A stretch of 33,289 bases of DNA from an uncultured Clostridia bacterium (GCA_934796775.1 CAKVPH010000020.1:1-33289), one strand, 5' to 3'. Shown: positions 1 to 8,956, counted from the first letter of the stretch. Program-made: numbers and translations. The notes: generated by a model from the sequence alone, not told the origin.

Positions 1-77
1 TTTGCCGCGGTTTTTGTTTGCCGCGGTTTTTGTTTGCCGCGGTTTTTGTTTGCCGCGGTTTTTGTTTGCCGCGGTTT
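1..77. repeat. 16-bp tandem repeat, 4.8 copies
   Basis: The unit TTTGCCGCGGTTTTTG is repeated without a mismatch at 1, 17, 33 and 49, with a partial fifth copy at 65-77. Each unit contains the self-complementary CCGCGG. The array begins at the window edge, so its true copy number is unknown. It is non-coding and lies about 140 bp upstream of the promoter of the two-component genes. Confidence 0.95.
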
Positions 78-215
78 AAAATCTATAAGATTTTATAAAA
101 AGCTTAATAATTATATTATATACAAACTAAATATTAAATTAAAACGATAAATGGTAAAAAAAAGGACATTAACAATTCTTTACAAATACGTAAATTAAAA
201 ATATCTTTTATCGTG

Positions 216-244
216 TTGCAATGAGCATTAATATTTGTTATAAT
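216..244 (+). promoter_or_regulatory. sigma-A promoter with extended -10, two-component operon
   Basis: A -35 box TTGCAA (216-221), a 17-bp spacer and a perfect TATAAT (239-244) preceded by TG at -15/-14 (236-237) form a strong vegetative promoter. Transcription would start near 251, giving a leader of about 55 nt before the response regulator. The rest of 78-305 is AT-rich and I see no other feature in it. Confidence 0.8.
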
Positions 245-305
245 ATAAGAGAAATATAATATATTTAACTAAAAATTACGGATATTTTTTAACGGGAAAT
301 TCAAT

Positions 306-986
306 ATGGAATATACGGTTTGCGGCAGGAAACTGCTGTTTGTTGAAGACGATGAAAAATTAAAAATAGAAATGGTTGCGCATTTTTCCCCCGAAAATGT
401 TGTTTTTACGGCATCCGACGTAGAAGAAGCCGTAAACATTTTGCAAACGGAAGGCACTTTTGACGCCGTTGTTTTGGATTTGATACTTAAAAACAGCATG
501 GGTATGGATTTATTCAAAGAGTTTTCGGCATTGCCGCCCGTGGTCATTCTGTCTTCTTTAGACGGAGAAGAAATAGTTATGGCGGGGCTTACGTCGGGAG
601 CGGTTGATTACGTTGTAAAACCCTGCACCATGCGCCTTTTGGAAACGCATATTGCCTTGCGGCTACTGCCAAAATCGGCCGCAGTTGAAACTTTCAGGAA
701 TTTTTCGGTAAACGCAAACTCGCGTACGGTAAAGTATAAAAACACAACTATTGCGCTGACGCCTTCGGAATTTAATATTCTGTTCTTTTTGGTTAAAAAT
801 CGCGGCAGATATTTTACCGCAGACGAAATTTATGAAGAAATATGGTGCGCGCCGAGCCTGCACACCACAACCATACGCGCGCATTTATCGTCTTTACGCA
901 GAAAAATGAAAGCCGCTCTGCCAAACTCCGATATCATTTTAACGGAATTTAATAAAGGTTATTGCTTTACGGGAGATATTTCATGA
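306..986 (+). CDS. OmpR/PhoB-family response regulator
   Basis: This 226-aa protein has an N-terminal receiver domain (about 8-120) and a C-terminal winged-helix DNA-binding domain (about 131-223). Visible receiver residues are the acidic pocket E14-D15-D16, the phospho-acceptor D58 in VVLD, S83, and the conserved K105-P106. The LTPSEFNIL block at 151-159 is typical of the OmpR/PhoB output domain. The start has only a weak Shine-Dalgarno (CGGGA, about 8 nt upstream), but the receiver begins right after it. The stop codon overlaps the kinase start as ATGA, so the two are translationally coupled. It is expected to be phosphorylated by that kinase and to control transcription; its targets cannot be read from the window. 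Family assignment is secure, function is not. Confidence 0.93.
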   Translation: MEYTVCGRKLLFVEDDEKLKIEMVAHFSPENVVFTASDVEEAVNILQTEGTFDAVVLDLILKNSMGMDLFKEFSALPPVVILSSLDGEEIVMAGLTSGAVDYVVKPCTMRLLETHIALRLLPKSAAVETFRNFSVNANSRTVKYKNTTIALTPSEFNILFFLVKNRGRYFTADEIYEEIWCAPSLHTTTIRAHLSSLRRKMKAALPNSDIILTEFNKGYCFTGDIS

Positions 987-2995
987 AAAAAACCATACGC
1001 AACCTTTGTATAATATTAAGTTTGTTTCTTGTTTGCTTAACCTTTACCCTTATTTTAAACTTTGCGGGAAAAAACAGCATTCACGATACTCCCGTCAGAA
1101 AAAAAGAATTTTCATCGGTTATGGCAAACGCCGTTTCTGTTTACGACGTAGAAGGCGTTATGAAATTTACAGCCATAAACTACCGACCGGACGATTTTGC
1201 CGAGCTTAACGAAGCCGTAGGCGACGAATATTTTGAAAGCGCGCCCGCAAACCGAGGAACTTACCGATTTTATATTGACACTTTGGAAACAGAAGAGTGG
1301 AATAATGCGGATAAGTTGCAGAATTTATTAAAACCAGACGGGAGCTATCATTTAACGATGTATATCCCGCCCGTTTTTTCGGCTTGCAGCATATACGTTC
1401 AGTATCAGAACAAGGGGTATATAGGCTCGATTGACAGATACAATATATCGTACTACAATAATTTTTCTGCGCCTTCGGAATTCGATAATTCCGTAACTCA
1501 TCAGACCGCAACAAAACCCGTGTTTATAGATATTCCCGTTTCTTCAGATCCCAAATATTCAAAAGAATGTATAGTTACCATACACTACGAGTCCGAAAAC
1601 GATAATTTTATAGGTATTACGGACGGAATTTTAATCGGAGAAGAATCGGCTGTTAAAAAAATCGTAGAAAAAAATCGCTCTATGTTGTTAATAGGAGCGA
1701 TTATCGGCGCGGCAACTTTATTATTGTTTCTTTTTATCTGTATTCTTAAACATTCGCTTTCGTTCGTGCCGCAGCTTATATTTGCATCGGGTATATTTTT
1801 AGCATTGTTTTCAACCTATTTGCTATTCGGGTATACCACCGTTCCGTATTTTACAATCGGAATCCGCCGTCTTTCGACGGGCATAATTCTTCTTGCTTCT
1901 ACGATGTATATGCCTGAAAAGGAGGGAAAAATTCCCGTTTTATTACCGCTGTTTATAGTTGCTGCCGTTGCAAGTATATCCACGTTTATTGCGCCGCTTT
2001 GCACAGCGGTTTCGGTATATGCCGTTTTTAACACTTTAAGCGCCGTTTTAAAAATCGTCTGTATCGTCGGCGTTTACGTTTTTACGTTTTCAGACGTTAT
2101 CAAAGGCAAATCCCCCTATTTGCGTTTAAACGGCATAATAGCGGGCATTCTGGCGGCAATAACGCTTATTTTTAATCAGGATTTTACGTCAGTAGTTCTT
2201 TTACCTGCGTTCTGGCTGTGCCTTACAATGCTCGTAATAACAATAATTTTAGGCTTCAGAGAGTTTATTTCGGCAGAAATTCACAACAGATATCTGACTA
2301 CTAATCTGGAACAGGAAGTTGCAAAACAGACCAAGAATTTGCAAACCGTAATTTCGGAACGCGATAAAATTTTACTTTACGTAAGCCACGACATGAAAAA
2401 GACCGTGGTCAGAATGGGCGATTCTCTTACAGACTTGCGCCATACGCTGTCTTCGGCGGACGAAATAGCCAAAGTGGACTCTATTTTGCAAAAAAACACG
2501 AAACTTAAAAAGGATTTTGCCGATTTAGGAAAATACGGCAAACAAAACTACGTGGCTGAACAGTCCGAAGTTCTTAATTTAAGCGATCTTATTTATAAAG
2601 TTACGAACGAACTGAAACCCGATTGCGAGGCGAACGGAATAGTTCTTACGGTTATTACTCCCGACAGCTTAGAAGTTTACGCAAAAAAAGTTGCCTTTGA
2701 AAACGTAATGTTAAATTTGATTTTAAATGCAATAGAACACTCCTACTGCACGCATTTAACCGTTACCGCGGTAAAACGCAAAGGGTTATGCAGAGTAAGT
2801 ATTATAGACGACGGCAAAGGCGTTTCAACCGATAAAAACATATTTGAACCGTTTGTTTCGGGCGATTCTTCCGAAAATAATTCCGGGCTCGGTTTGTTTT
2901 TGGCAAAAACCGCGGTTGAATCTATGCACGGAACGTTGAATTATGAACGAAAAGATAATTTAACCATATTTTCGGCAACCTTGCCTTTGGCGTAA
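983..2995 (+). CDS. Membrane histidine kinase, 7TMR-DISM-like sensor
   Basis: I start this 670-aa protein at ATG 983, which overlaps the preceding stop and has GGGAGAT 5 nt upstream, rather than at an upstream TTG at 962. An N-terminal membrane segment (about 7-28) is followed by an extracytoplasmic region of about 200 residues, roughly seven membrane helices (about 234-428), a coiled linker and a kinase core. The core shows the H-box SHDMKK with H469, the N-box NLILNAIEHS (578-587), the G1 box DDGKG (609-613) and the G2 box GLGL (635-638). The layout matches 7TMR-DISM kinases, whose extracellular domain often resembles carbohydrate-binding folds, so a glycan or envelope signal is possible but unproven. 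Partner is the adjacent response regulator. The promoter at 216-244 should drive both genes. Confidence 0.9.
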   Translation: MKKTIRNLCIILSLFLVCLTFTLILNFAGKNSIHDTPVRKKEFSSVMANAVSVYDVEGVMKFTAINYRPDDFAELNEAVGDEYFESAPANRGTYRFYIDTLETEEWNNADKLQNLLKPDGSYHLTMYIPPVFSACSIYVQYQNKGYIGSIDRYNISYYNNFSAPSEFDNSVTHQTATKPVFIDIPVSSDPKYSKECIVTIHYESENDNFIGITDGILIGEESAVKKIVEKNRSMLLIGAIIGAATLLLFLFICILKHSLSFVPQLIFASGIFLALFSTYLLFGYTTVPYFTIGIRRLSTGIILLASTMYMPEKEGKIPVLLPLFIVAAVASISTFIAPLCTAVSVYAVFNTLSAVLKIVCIVGVYVFTFSDVIKGKSPYLRLNGIIAGILAAITLIFNQDFTSVVLLPAFWLCLTMLVITIILGFREFISAEIHNRYLTTNLEQEVAKQTKNLQTVISERDKILLYVSHDMKKTVVRMGDSLTDLRHTLSSADEIAKVDSILQKNTKLKKDFADLGKYGKQNYVAEQSEVLNLSDLIYKVTNELKPDCEANGIVLTVITPDSLEVYAKKVAFENVMLNLILNAIEHSYCTHLTVTAVKRKGLCRVSIIDDGKGVSTDKNIFEPFVSGDSSENNSGLGLFLAKTAVESMHGTLNYERKDNLTIFSATLPLA

Positions 2996-3138
2996 AATAA
3001 AAAGAATTTGGCTGTTTGTTGCAAGCGCGGCAAGCGGTAAAGACAAAGTACGATGTAACAAATTTTATTTTTACAGGCTACAAGTTCCACGAAGACACAA
3101 CAACGGATTCAAACGGCAATTTTACGCTTTAAAATTAC

Positions 3139-3157
3139 CGATAATCGACCTATAGCC
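3139..3157 (+). repeat. Short dispersed element, copy 1
   Basis: CGATAATCGACCTATAGCC, followed by a T-rich stretch. It matches copy 2 at 3317 with one change over 19 bases and copy 3 on the minus strand at 27782. All three lie downstream of a gene end. Confidence 0.6.
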
Positions 3158-3166
3158 ACACTTTTA

Positions 3167-3211
3167 TATAAAACAAAACTGTTACAACTTTACGTTTTGT
3201 TCTGTTTTATA
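3167..3211 (+). terminator. Possible terminator of the two-component operon
   Basis: TATAAAACA (3167-3175) and TGTTTTATA (3203-3211) form a perfect 9-bp stem, extended by further partial A/T pairing in between, and are followed by TTGTTTTTG. The stem is AU-rich and lies 170 nt after the kinase stop, so termination strength is doubtful. Confidence 0.35.
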
Positions 3212-3316
3212 TTGTTTTTGATTTACTCACTCGCAAAATTTTTAATTTTAAAAAGTTTTGTGAAGAGAAATACTATTTTTAAGTTAAATTATTGATTAAA
3301 TTTATACAAAAACATG

Positions 3317-3335
3317 CGATAATCGACTTATAGCC
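3317..3335 (+). repeat. Short dispersed element, copy 2
   Basis: CGATAATCGACTTATAGCC, again followed by a T-run. It is identical to copy 1 except at one position (T for C) and shares 17 of 18 core bases with the minus-strand copy at 27782-27799. Confidence 0.6.
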
Positions 3336-3420
3336 GCATTTTTTAAATTTTAGTTAAATCGGTTGAGCTAAAGTAAAAATGGTTAAAAAAACGCAAAAAA
3401 CTCATAAAGTTTCTCTTAAA

Positions 3421-3460
3421 AAACTCCGGACAAGGAAATTTATCCCGTCCGGAGTTTTTT
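3421..3460 (-). terminator. Rho-independent terminator, bidirectional
   Basis: AAACTCCGGAC (3421-3431) pairs perfectly with GTCCGGAGTTT (3447-3457) around a 15-nt loop. A-runs on the left and T-runs on the right give a T-tract in both directions. It lies just after the stop of the minus-strand barrel enzyme and should also stop + strand readthrough from the kinase. Confidence 0.9.
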
Positions 3461-3467
3461 TATTAGT

Positions 3468-5021
3468 TTACTTGTTTAGTTGTAAATTGAGTGTTATTAC
3501 GCCGTTTTCGCTTTTAATTTTAAACGCTTTGCCGCTTGCAATAAATTCGCCTGACGCTACCGACACGACGTATTCGTATCCGTTATGTTTTAACATTAAG
3601 GTTTTAACTCTGACGCTTTCAAGCGACGGATATACCGCGGCTTTAAGCACAAGATAGAATTCATCGTTACTTTTTACCGTAATGCCGCTTTCGGTATTTA
3701 TAAACTCAAAACGCCCTGCACTGCTTTCAACCGTAACCGTTGCGGTGTTTCGGTCAGGTTCAGAGTATTTTAAATCAGTAATTTCAACTTCTTTACCGTC
3801 TTTAACTAAATACAGCCCCGCTAAAATTTTATTGCCGCTGTATAAATAGCCGTCGGTTAAAGGAAGATTATCGTAAACGTAATCAATAGATTTTAAAACG
3901 GAATTTAAGTACCTTTCTTTATATCTTTCGTCGAACAGATAAATATCCCGTATAAGGAATTTCCCGTTTGAATAATAGTAGCTTACGCGATAATTTTTGT
4001 TTTCGTACCACACGGTGCCTTCTTTGTCGTTTTCAAAAGAGCCGAACGCCGTGGAAGTTGTGGCGGGAGTCAGCGGAAAACGCTTTTTAAAAGCCAAACC
4101 GCACTCCGAAAGCGTCATATCCACATATTTTCCGCATTTTACGTCATCGGATATCTTTTTAAACTGATAATTAAGCCCGTCTTTCATGCGTTCCCAGCCA
4201 AAGCTGTTCTCCTGCCCTGCCTGCGCATAGGCAAAATTAAGCGCGATTTCGTAATTGCTTTTTAAAAACCAGTCTACCCAAGCGGTATTGCTGCCGCCGA
4301 TTTTTCCGTTTCCGACAGGTTCTAATGTGGCAACGCCCTGAAGTGTGGCGGGATTATAATTTTCGTCAAGCCCCATGTAATACTGCTTTACCACGTCAGA
4401 GCCGAGCATGCGGAAAACGGGAACGTCTATTTGCATGTTTAAAGTTTGTGCGGGGCAAAGCGCGTTGTTTTTGCTTGCATAATAGCCGCCGGAATAATAA
4501 CCGCCGCTAAAACTGTAACCGTCGGTTCCGACCTGCTCGCGGCATATGCAAAACGCCTGTATGCCGTATTTTTCGTACATATAATTCAATGTAAAAGCAT
4601 CTATCGCCCAAGCCCCCATGCTTTTGGGGTAATACCCGAAAACACGCTTAAATTCAGACATAAACTCGTCTGCAAGTTTAATTCGCTCTTCTAAAGTATA
4701 ACCCATAGGCGTATCGACGTCGGCATAATGATCCCAGTCAAAGCCAGGTCTGCCGCGCCATTTTATACCCGCTTTTTCCGCTTGCTGCCTTACCATTTCA
4801 AACCAACCGCCGATTTCTGTTTTTTCGCCGTTGATATCTGAAAACAAGGAAGTCATATCATCGCTCAAAAGCGCGTCGTACTGAAACAAAAACGTGCATT
4901 TAAGTCCTGTTTTTTTAATCAGTTCTATTTGCTTTTTAACGGGAGTAATCAAATCCATTTCAAGCCGCGGTTCGCAGCCCCTTATAAAATTTATTACGTT
5001 TATTACCTTTAAAGTTTCCAT
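3468..5021 (-). CDS. Putative carbohydrate-active barrel enzyme, unclassified
   Basis: I cannot place this 517-aa protein in a named family. The N-terminal half reads like a (beta/alpha)7 barrel of the polysaccharide-deacetylase/GH57/GH38 type: it opens with a strand carrying RGCEPR (14-19), then ITPVKKQIELIKKTGLKCTF (helix then strand), EIGGWFE (69-75), FDWDHYAD (94-101) and WAIDAF (138-143), all rich in acidic and aromatic residues suitable for a sugar site. The C-terminal part (about 400-517) looks like beta-sandwich. There is no signal peptide, so it should act in the cytoplasm. It is last in a three-gene operon, 31 bp after the esterase stop; the start has no good Shine-Dalgarno and may rely on readthrough from the gene before. 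Degradation or remodelling of an imported glycan is likely from context. Confidence 0.75.
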   Translation of the reverse strand: METLKVINVINFIRGCEPRLEMDLITPVKKQIELIKKTGLKCTFLFQYDALLSDDMTSLFSDINGEKTEIGGWFEMVRQQAEKAGIKWRGRPGFDWDHYADVDTPMGYTLEERIKLADEFMSEFKRVFGYYPKSMGAWAIDAFTLNYMYEKYGIQAFCICREQVGTDGYSFSGGYYSGGYYASKNNALCPAQTLNMQIDVPVFRMLGSDVVKQYYMGLDENYNPATLQGVATLEPVGNGKIGGSNTAWVDWFLKSNYEIALNFAYAQAGQENSFGWERMKDGLNYQFKKISDDVKCGKYVDMTLSECGLAFKKRFPLTPATTSTAFGSFENDKEGTVWYENKNYRVSYYYSNGKFLIRDIYLFDERYKERYLNSVLKSIDYVYDNLPLTDGYLYSGNKILAGLYLVKDGKEVEITDLKYSEPDRNTATVTVESSAGRFEFINTESGITVKSNDEFYLVLKAAVYPSLESVRVKTLMLKHNGYEYVVSVASGEFIASGKAFKIKSENGVITLNLQLNK

Positions 5022-5052
5022 AAATTAAAATAACTACGCTTTAACAAAATCA

Positions 5053-7047
5053 TCAGTCGTGTAAAATTATACTTTTTATATACAAAACGCCCTTTTTCTT
5101 GCTCCTGAAATACAATTCGAAAGTATTTATTTCGCTCAATTTTTGCCCTGTAGCAGGAACTTTGCAAAGCGACGGTTCAACAAATTCATTTAAGTTAAGT
5201 GTATATTCTGTAAATTCGTCGTTCACCTTTTCGATCAAATTATCGCCTACAAAACGATGAATCGCGCCGCCGCTCGTTCTTACAAGCCCGCCCCAGAACT
5301 CTGTTTCCCGGACGCATTCAGCCTTTAAAACGACAGAAAGATATTTAAACCTCTCAAAATGCGGATTTACGCCGGGAACATTAACTTCGGGCGAAACACC
5401 GAAAAAGTAATATCCTTCGTTTGTGGGATTAAATTCCGCTTTAAGGCAGTTTTCGCCCTTAATTGAAACTAAAGAACGTTTAGTAGAATTCGTTCTTGTA
5501 ATTAAGCCGTCTTTAAAAATTTCCGCTTTGCCGATGCAACCGAGATCCGGACCGAAATTTTTCTCGTCAAACCAAAGCTCGGATAAGCTTGCAAAACAGT
5601 TGAGAGGCAGATACTGCCGATTTTTTACGTCTTCAAAACGTTTTCGATAGGTTTTTACCGCGTCGCCGTCAGAACAAATCAGATTACAACGCGAATTATA
5701 CGGCGAAAAAGCATATGTCATTTCCACGGGTTCTTTAACATACGGAGAGTAAATTTCGATTTTTCCGCGAGAAATAACGTTACATTCGGCCTGAACGAAT
5801 TTGCCGTCCGCCCCCGCCACCGTAAAGCCGAAAATATGTTTGAATTTAAAATTCTTTTTTGGGTAAATTTCCGCATAAATTTTGCCGTTTTCAGTTTTTA
5901 CATCGGCAATATAAGGCGGAATCCATTCTTTTTTGCCGTAAATTTTACATAAAACGGATTTTGCGAACCTATGAGCGATAAGGTCTTTATTTACGGGATG
6001 AATGGGATGATAATAAGTCGCACCGTCGTTTACCTTCCATTCGGTGGAAGCGTCGTATGCGGGAAACGAGCAGGCGTTAAGCCCTATAACCGCCCGATCT
6101 ATAGCTTCGTTTACATAATTATAGCCGTAATCGCTGTAATCATAAAAATCGAACGCAACGTTTGTGGCAATAAAATACAGATCTTTACCGAAAATTTCCT
6201 GATAGGTTAAAATTATTTTTCTAAGCGCAATTTCGTAATACGCCGCGCCTTCAAACCCGCTTATGGCGTTTTCGCCCTGATACCACAGAGCGGCTTTAAA
6301 AAAGTTATCTTTAAGCGGGTGTATTTTTTCATTATAAATGCCGCCGAGCTGAGAATAATTTGCGCCCGCGTAAACGTTATATTTGCCGTCTTTGGGAATG
6401 TATTTGTCTATTTTCTTTAAATAGTCGATAATTCGCCGATCGGTATCCGCAACGTCGCGAGGCATGTAGGTATCTATACTTACGCCGCCGAGCGCAGTGT
6501 TTACCATTGCTATAGGCACGCCCGTTTTTTCGTAAAGCTCTATTGCCGTAATGAGCGCGACGGCAGAAGTTGCGCCTATGTTTTTATCGTAAGGCGTAAT
6601 CCATTTCCATTCGCCATCAAAGTCGTCCATAGACTTTTCAGGTCTGAATATCTCGCCGTTTTCCTGCCCGTATGCTTCGAAAATATCAAAAAACTTTACG
6701 TTGCATTTTTTTGCTCTTTTTATAAGCTCTTTGCGATTATACATACAGCCTGTGCCGTACGCCATATTCGACTGACCGAGCGTTAAATACACGTCGCCGA
6801 ACGTAAGCGAAATCGAAATCTCTTCCGCCTTGTCTTTCAGACTTAAAGTAAAGGTGTTTTTTACGTCGGTAACGGGCGGAAAAACAACTTTGAATTTTCC
6901 GTCTTCAAAAGGTTTTACGTCTATAATTTTTAAATAGGAGCCGCCTTTAAGCGTGCATACCGCATTATTTTGCGCCAAGCCTTTTACAACTATATCTTTA
7001 CCGCGCTGTAAAACCGCGCCGTCTTTTAACATTCCGAAAAATTTCAT
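5053..7047 (-). CDS. SASA-family carbohydrate O-acetylesterase
   Basis: This 664-aa protein starts at ATG 7047 rather than at an in-frame ATG inside the preceding gene: AAAGGG lies 6-8 nt upstream and the new start is 13 bp after the upstream stop. It has the SGNH-hydrolase blocks of sialate O-acetylesterase-type enzymes (SASA): GQSNM (91-95, nucleophile S93), LGG at 186-188, WYQGEN (255-260) and a late HPIHP (347-351), where H350 is the likely catalytic His. The first 85 residues form a small beta domain, as in family members, and the C-terminal 100 residues look like a beta-sandwich binding domain. No signal peptide is visible. The expected reaction is removal of O-acetyl groups from sialic acid or other sugars. 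It sits between the DUF4838 protein and the barrel enzyme. Confidence 0.88.
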   Translation of the reverse strand: MKFFGMLKDGAVLQRGKDIVVKGLAQNNAVCTLKGGSYLKIIDVKPFEDGKFKVVFPPVTDVKNTFTLSLKDKAEEISISLTFGDVYLTLGQSNMAYGTGCMYNRKELIKRAKKCNVKFFDIFEAYGQENGEIFRPEKSMDDFDGEWKWITPYDKNIGATSAVALITAIELYEKTGVPIAMVNTALGGVSIDTYMPRDVADTDRRIIDYLKKIDKYIPKDGKYNVYAGANYSQLGGIYNEKIHPLKDNFFKAALWYQGENAISGFEGAAYYEIALRKIILTYQEIFGKDLYFIATNVAFDFYDYSDYGYNYVNEAIDRAVIGLNACSFPAYDASTEWKVNDGATYYHPIHPVNKDLIAHRFAKSVLCKIYGKKEWIPPYIADVKTENGKIYAEIYPKKNFKFKHIFGFTVAGADGKFVQAECNVISRGKIEIYSPYVKEPVEMTYAFSPYNSRCNLICSDGDAVKTYRKRFEDVKNRQYLPLNCFASLSELWFDEKNFGPDLGCIGKAEIFKDGLITRTNSTKRSLVSIKGENCLKAEFNPTNEGYYFFGVSPEVNVPGVNPHFERFKYLSVVLKAECVRETEFWGGLVRTSGGAIHRFVGDNLIEKVNDEFTEYTLNLNEFVEPSLCKVPATGQKLSEINTFELYFRSKKKGVLYIKSIILHD

Positions 7048-7060
7048 AATTTTACCCTTT

Positions 7061-8893
7061 TTATTTGCGATGCGCCATTTCTTCAACATGAGTGTAAAAA
7101 TATCCGCCGTTAAACCGCTGAGGACAAAACGGCTCAAACTCAAAAATTTCAAGCTGGAGTCTGCGCAGAATAACCTCTATTCTTTCCATATCGTTTTCGC
7201 CCGTTTTTTCTTCTATAATCTGAGCTATGTACACTAAAAATTCAAAAAGCTTTTTTAATAAAACCAAGTGCCGCATAACTATAGGAGAATTCTGCTTTTC
7301 AAGCATTTTTAATACTTTACCGTGAAAAGCCATGGCTTTAACCTTTATATCGCCTATTCTGTCGCGCATTTCCGGCGAGTTTATAGGGATACAATTCCGC
7401 ATATAGTCGTAAATTTTAAACGACGAAACTTCGCTTAAAATATCGTAAACTTCGTTTGCAAATTCGCCGTAAGCGGAAGTAAAATATTCCTCCTTTATCT
7501 GCTCGTAGCTTTTATCCTGCTCGAAAAGCGCGGTTCCCATAACGTACATAGGGAAACCCGTGGGGAAAAACATTCTCTGTAACTGACAGCTCACATATCC
7601 GTTTAAGCCCATTTGTTTAAGCGCGTGGGCGTCGGAATATATGGTTTTTGCAAGCGTTATGCCGCCGTATTCCTTACAGCCGTCCCACATAAGCGGATAA
7701 TCGAACATAAACGAATCTCCCTTAAAGCTTTCCTGCCAGTCGAATAAATGGCGCATATTTTCAGCCGAATCCACAGGGGGCGCGAAATGATTTAATTCAA
7801 GCGGCGTAACTTTTGCCGTTTTTGCCTGATCTATAAAACCTTGCAGCGAATTATCATAAGTTCTGGTTATAGGCGCGAACATTAAAATAAATCTGTCTTC
7901 GTTTTTGATTTTTTCAAAAACAGGCTTATATAAAAGTTCAAAGTAGATCAAAAATACTATTTTTATGTCTATTTTAAGCCGGGTAAGACGCTCGTCAAGT
8001 TCGTTAAGCAAAATTACGTACCAGTCGGACGGAGTTTTTTTTGCGCAAGCGTCGCACTCGCAAAAATTGTTATAGTTATCGCCAAGCCAAAGGTGCAGAA
8101 CGTCTACGTCCTTGTTCTCTCTTATGTACTCAACCACGTTATCTATAACCATTTTTCGAACCAGCGGATTTGAATAGCAAAGATTAGTATTGAGCGGAAT
8201 ACCCTTATAAAAACCCCTTGTTCCGTTTAAAAGCGCAAAATAATCTTTATATTTTTCGGGAATTTTCTTTACTTCGTCCCACCCGCGGGAAGGAATCCCG
8301 AAGGGTTCACACGTCCAACCGTGTCCCACGGCATGAAAAATCATGCCGCGCTTTTTGATCTCTTCGCGGAGTTCCTTGTTTATGTTTTCGGCAAGTTCAT
8401 CGTTAAACGGAACTTTATCTGCATACGGGTTAAAATCGTGATTAAACCACCTTTCAAAAAAGGTGTAGCCCGTGCGGAACTGTATAAAATAGCTGTTAAA
8501 CCCGTTTTTTACACCCCAGTCGATAAAGTTTTTAACGTGTTCGCAAGAAACGCTCCCTTCAAGCGTTAATCCCCTGTGTTTAAGCGGAGAAGTAAAATCG
8601 ATATGAACGGAAATATTTTCGGGCGAAACGGCGGGAATTATTTCTCCGTCCTCGCCCGGATACAAAAATTTGCAACCCAAAGCGCGCAAAAAACGGTAAA
8701 CGCCTAAAAGGACGCTTCTGCCGTTAAGCCCGCAAATTTTACCCTTGGTTTGTTCTACGTCTATAACGAAACTCTCGTCAAAAACATTTTCGTTCTCGCC
8801 GCTAAGCGCAAGTTCGATTTCGTTTTTAAGTCCCGTAATTTTTAAAAAATATCTGTCTAATTCTTTCCGTGCAAAATTTATTACTTTGTTCAT
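7061..8893 (-). CDS. DUF4838-type, GH20/GH67-related putative glycosidase
   Basis: This 610-aa protein has an N-terminal alpha/beta domain like the non-catalytic domain of GH20 and GH67 enzymes (GRSVLLGVYRFLRALGCKFLYPG around 58-80), followed by a TIM-barrel-like region beginning near KHRGLTLEG (105-113). The HLWLGDNYNNFCECDAC block (267-283) with its closely spaced cysteines is characteristic of DUF4838 proteins, whose substrate is not established. It has no signal peptide, so it probably acts on imported oligosaccharides. It is the first gene of the three-gene operon, 172 bp from the divergent ROK regulator, and has AAGAGAA upstream of the start. Regulation by the regulator through the inverted repeat at 8933-8956 is likely. 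Catalytic activity is inferred from the fold, not shown. Confidence 0.85.
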   Translation of the reverse strand: MNKVINFARKELDRYFLKITGLKNEIELALSGENENVFDESFVIDVEQTKGKICGLNGRSVLLGVYRFLRALGCKFLYPGEDGEIIPAVSPENISVHIDFTSPLKHRGLTLEGSVSCEHVKNFIDWGVKNGFNSYFIQFRTGYTFFERWFNHDFNPYADKVPFNDELAENINKELREEIKKRGMIFHAVGHGWTCEPFGIPSRGWDEVKKIPEKYKDYFALLNGTRGFYKGIPLNTNLCYSNPLVRKMVIDNVVEYIRENKDVDVLHLWLGDNYNNFCECDACAKKTPSDWYVILLNELDERLTRLKIDIKIVFLIYFELLYKPVFEKIKNEDRFILMFAPITRTYDNSLQGFIDQAKTAKVTPLELNHFAPPVDSAENMRHLFDWQESFKGDSFMFDYPLMWDGCKEYGGITLAKTIYSDAHALKQMGLNGYVSCQLQRMFFPTGFPMYVMGTALFEQDKSYEQIKEEYFTSAYGEFANEVYDILSEVSSFKIYDYMRNCIPINSPEMRDRIGDIKVKAMAFHGKVLKMLEKQNSPIVMRHLVLLKKLFEFLVYIAQIIEEKTGENDMERIEVILRRLQLEIFEFEPFCPQRFNGGYFYTHVEEMAHRK

Positions 8894-8932
8894 TTCGATT
8901 TTCTCTTATATTTTGTATGATTTTAAGTCGTT

Positions 8933-8956
8933 TTTTTAGGATGTTTACCCTAAAAA
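8933..8956. promoter_or_regulatory. Candidate operator in the divergent ROK/DUF4838 promoter region
   Basis: TTTTTAGG (8933-8940) and CCTAAAAA (8949-8956) are perfect inverted repeats around 8 bp. T-rich/A-rich arms with a spacer near this length are typical of ROK (XylR/NagC) operators. The site lies 40 bp upstream of the DUF4838 start and 47 bp upstream of the ROK -10, so it could act on both promoters. I see no convincing -35/-10 pair for the minus-strand operon, which may start over the repeat. Confidence 0.5.

Larger units (their letters stand above)
2996..3467. other. 472-bp non-coding gap between kinase and barrel enzyme
   Basis: This stretch has no supported gene. It holds a 43-codon open stretch without a good start (3001-3132, ending at TAA 3130), two copies of a short dispersed element (3139-3157, 3317-3335), an AT-rich hairpin (3167-3211) and a strong bidirectional terminator (3421-3457). 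The open stretch encodes a fragment ending DSNGNFTL and reads like a decayed gene end, but there is no start codon with a ribosome site, so I do not call it a gene. Confidence 0.6.

Noticed and set aside
1..77. CRISPR-like or protein-coding repeat
   Set aside because: The units are contiguous with no spacers and no open frame with a start crosses them.
3379..3657. Short + strand open frame over the terminator and barrel gene end
   Set aside because: It runs through the terminator hairpin and then antisense to the barrel enzyme.
7048..7152. Upstream in-frame start for the esterase
   Set aside because: It would place about 35 residues inside the preceding gene; ATG 7047 has a good ribosome site and fits the family.
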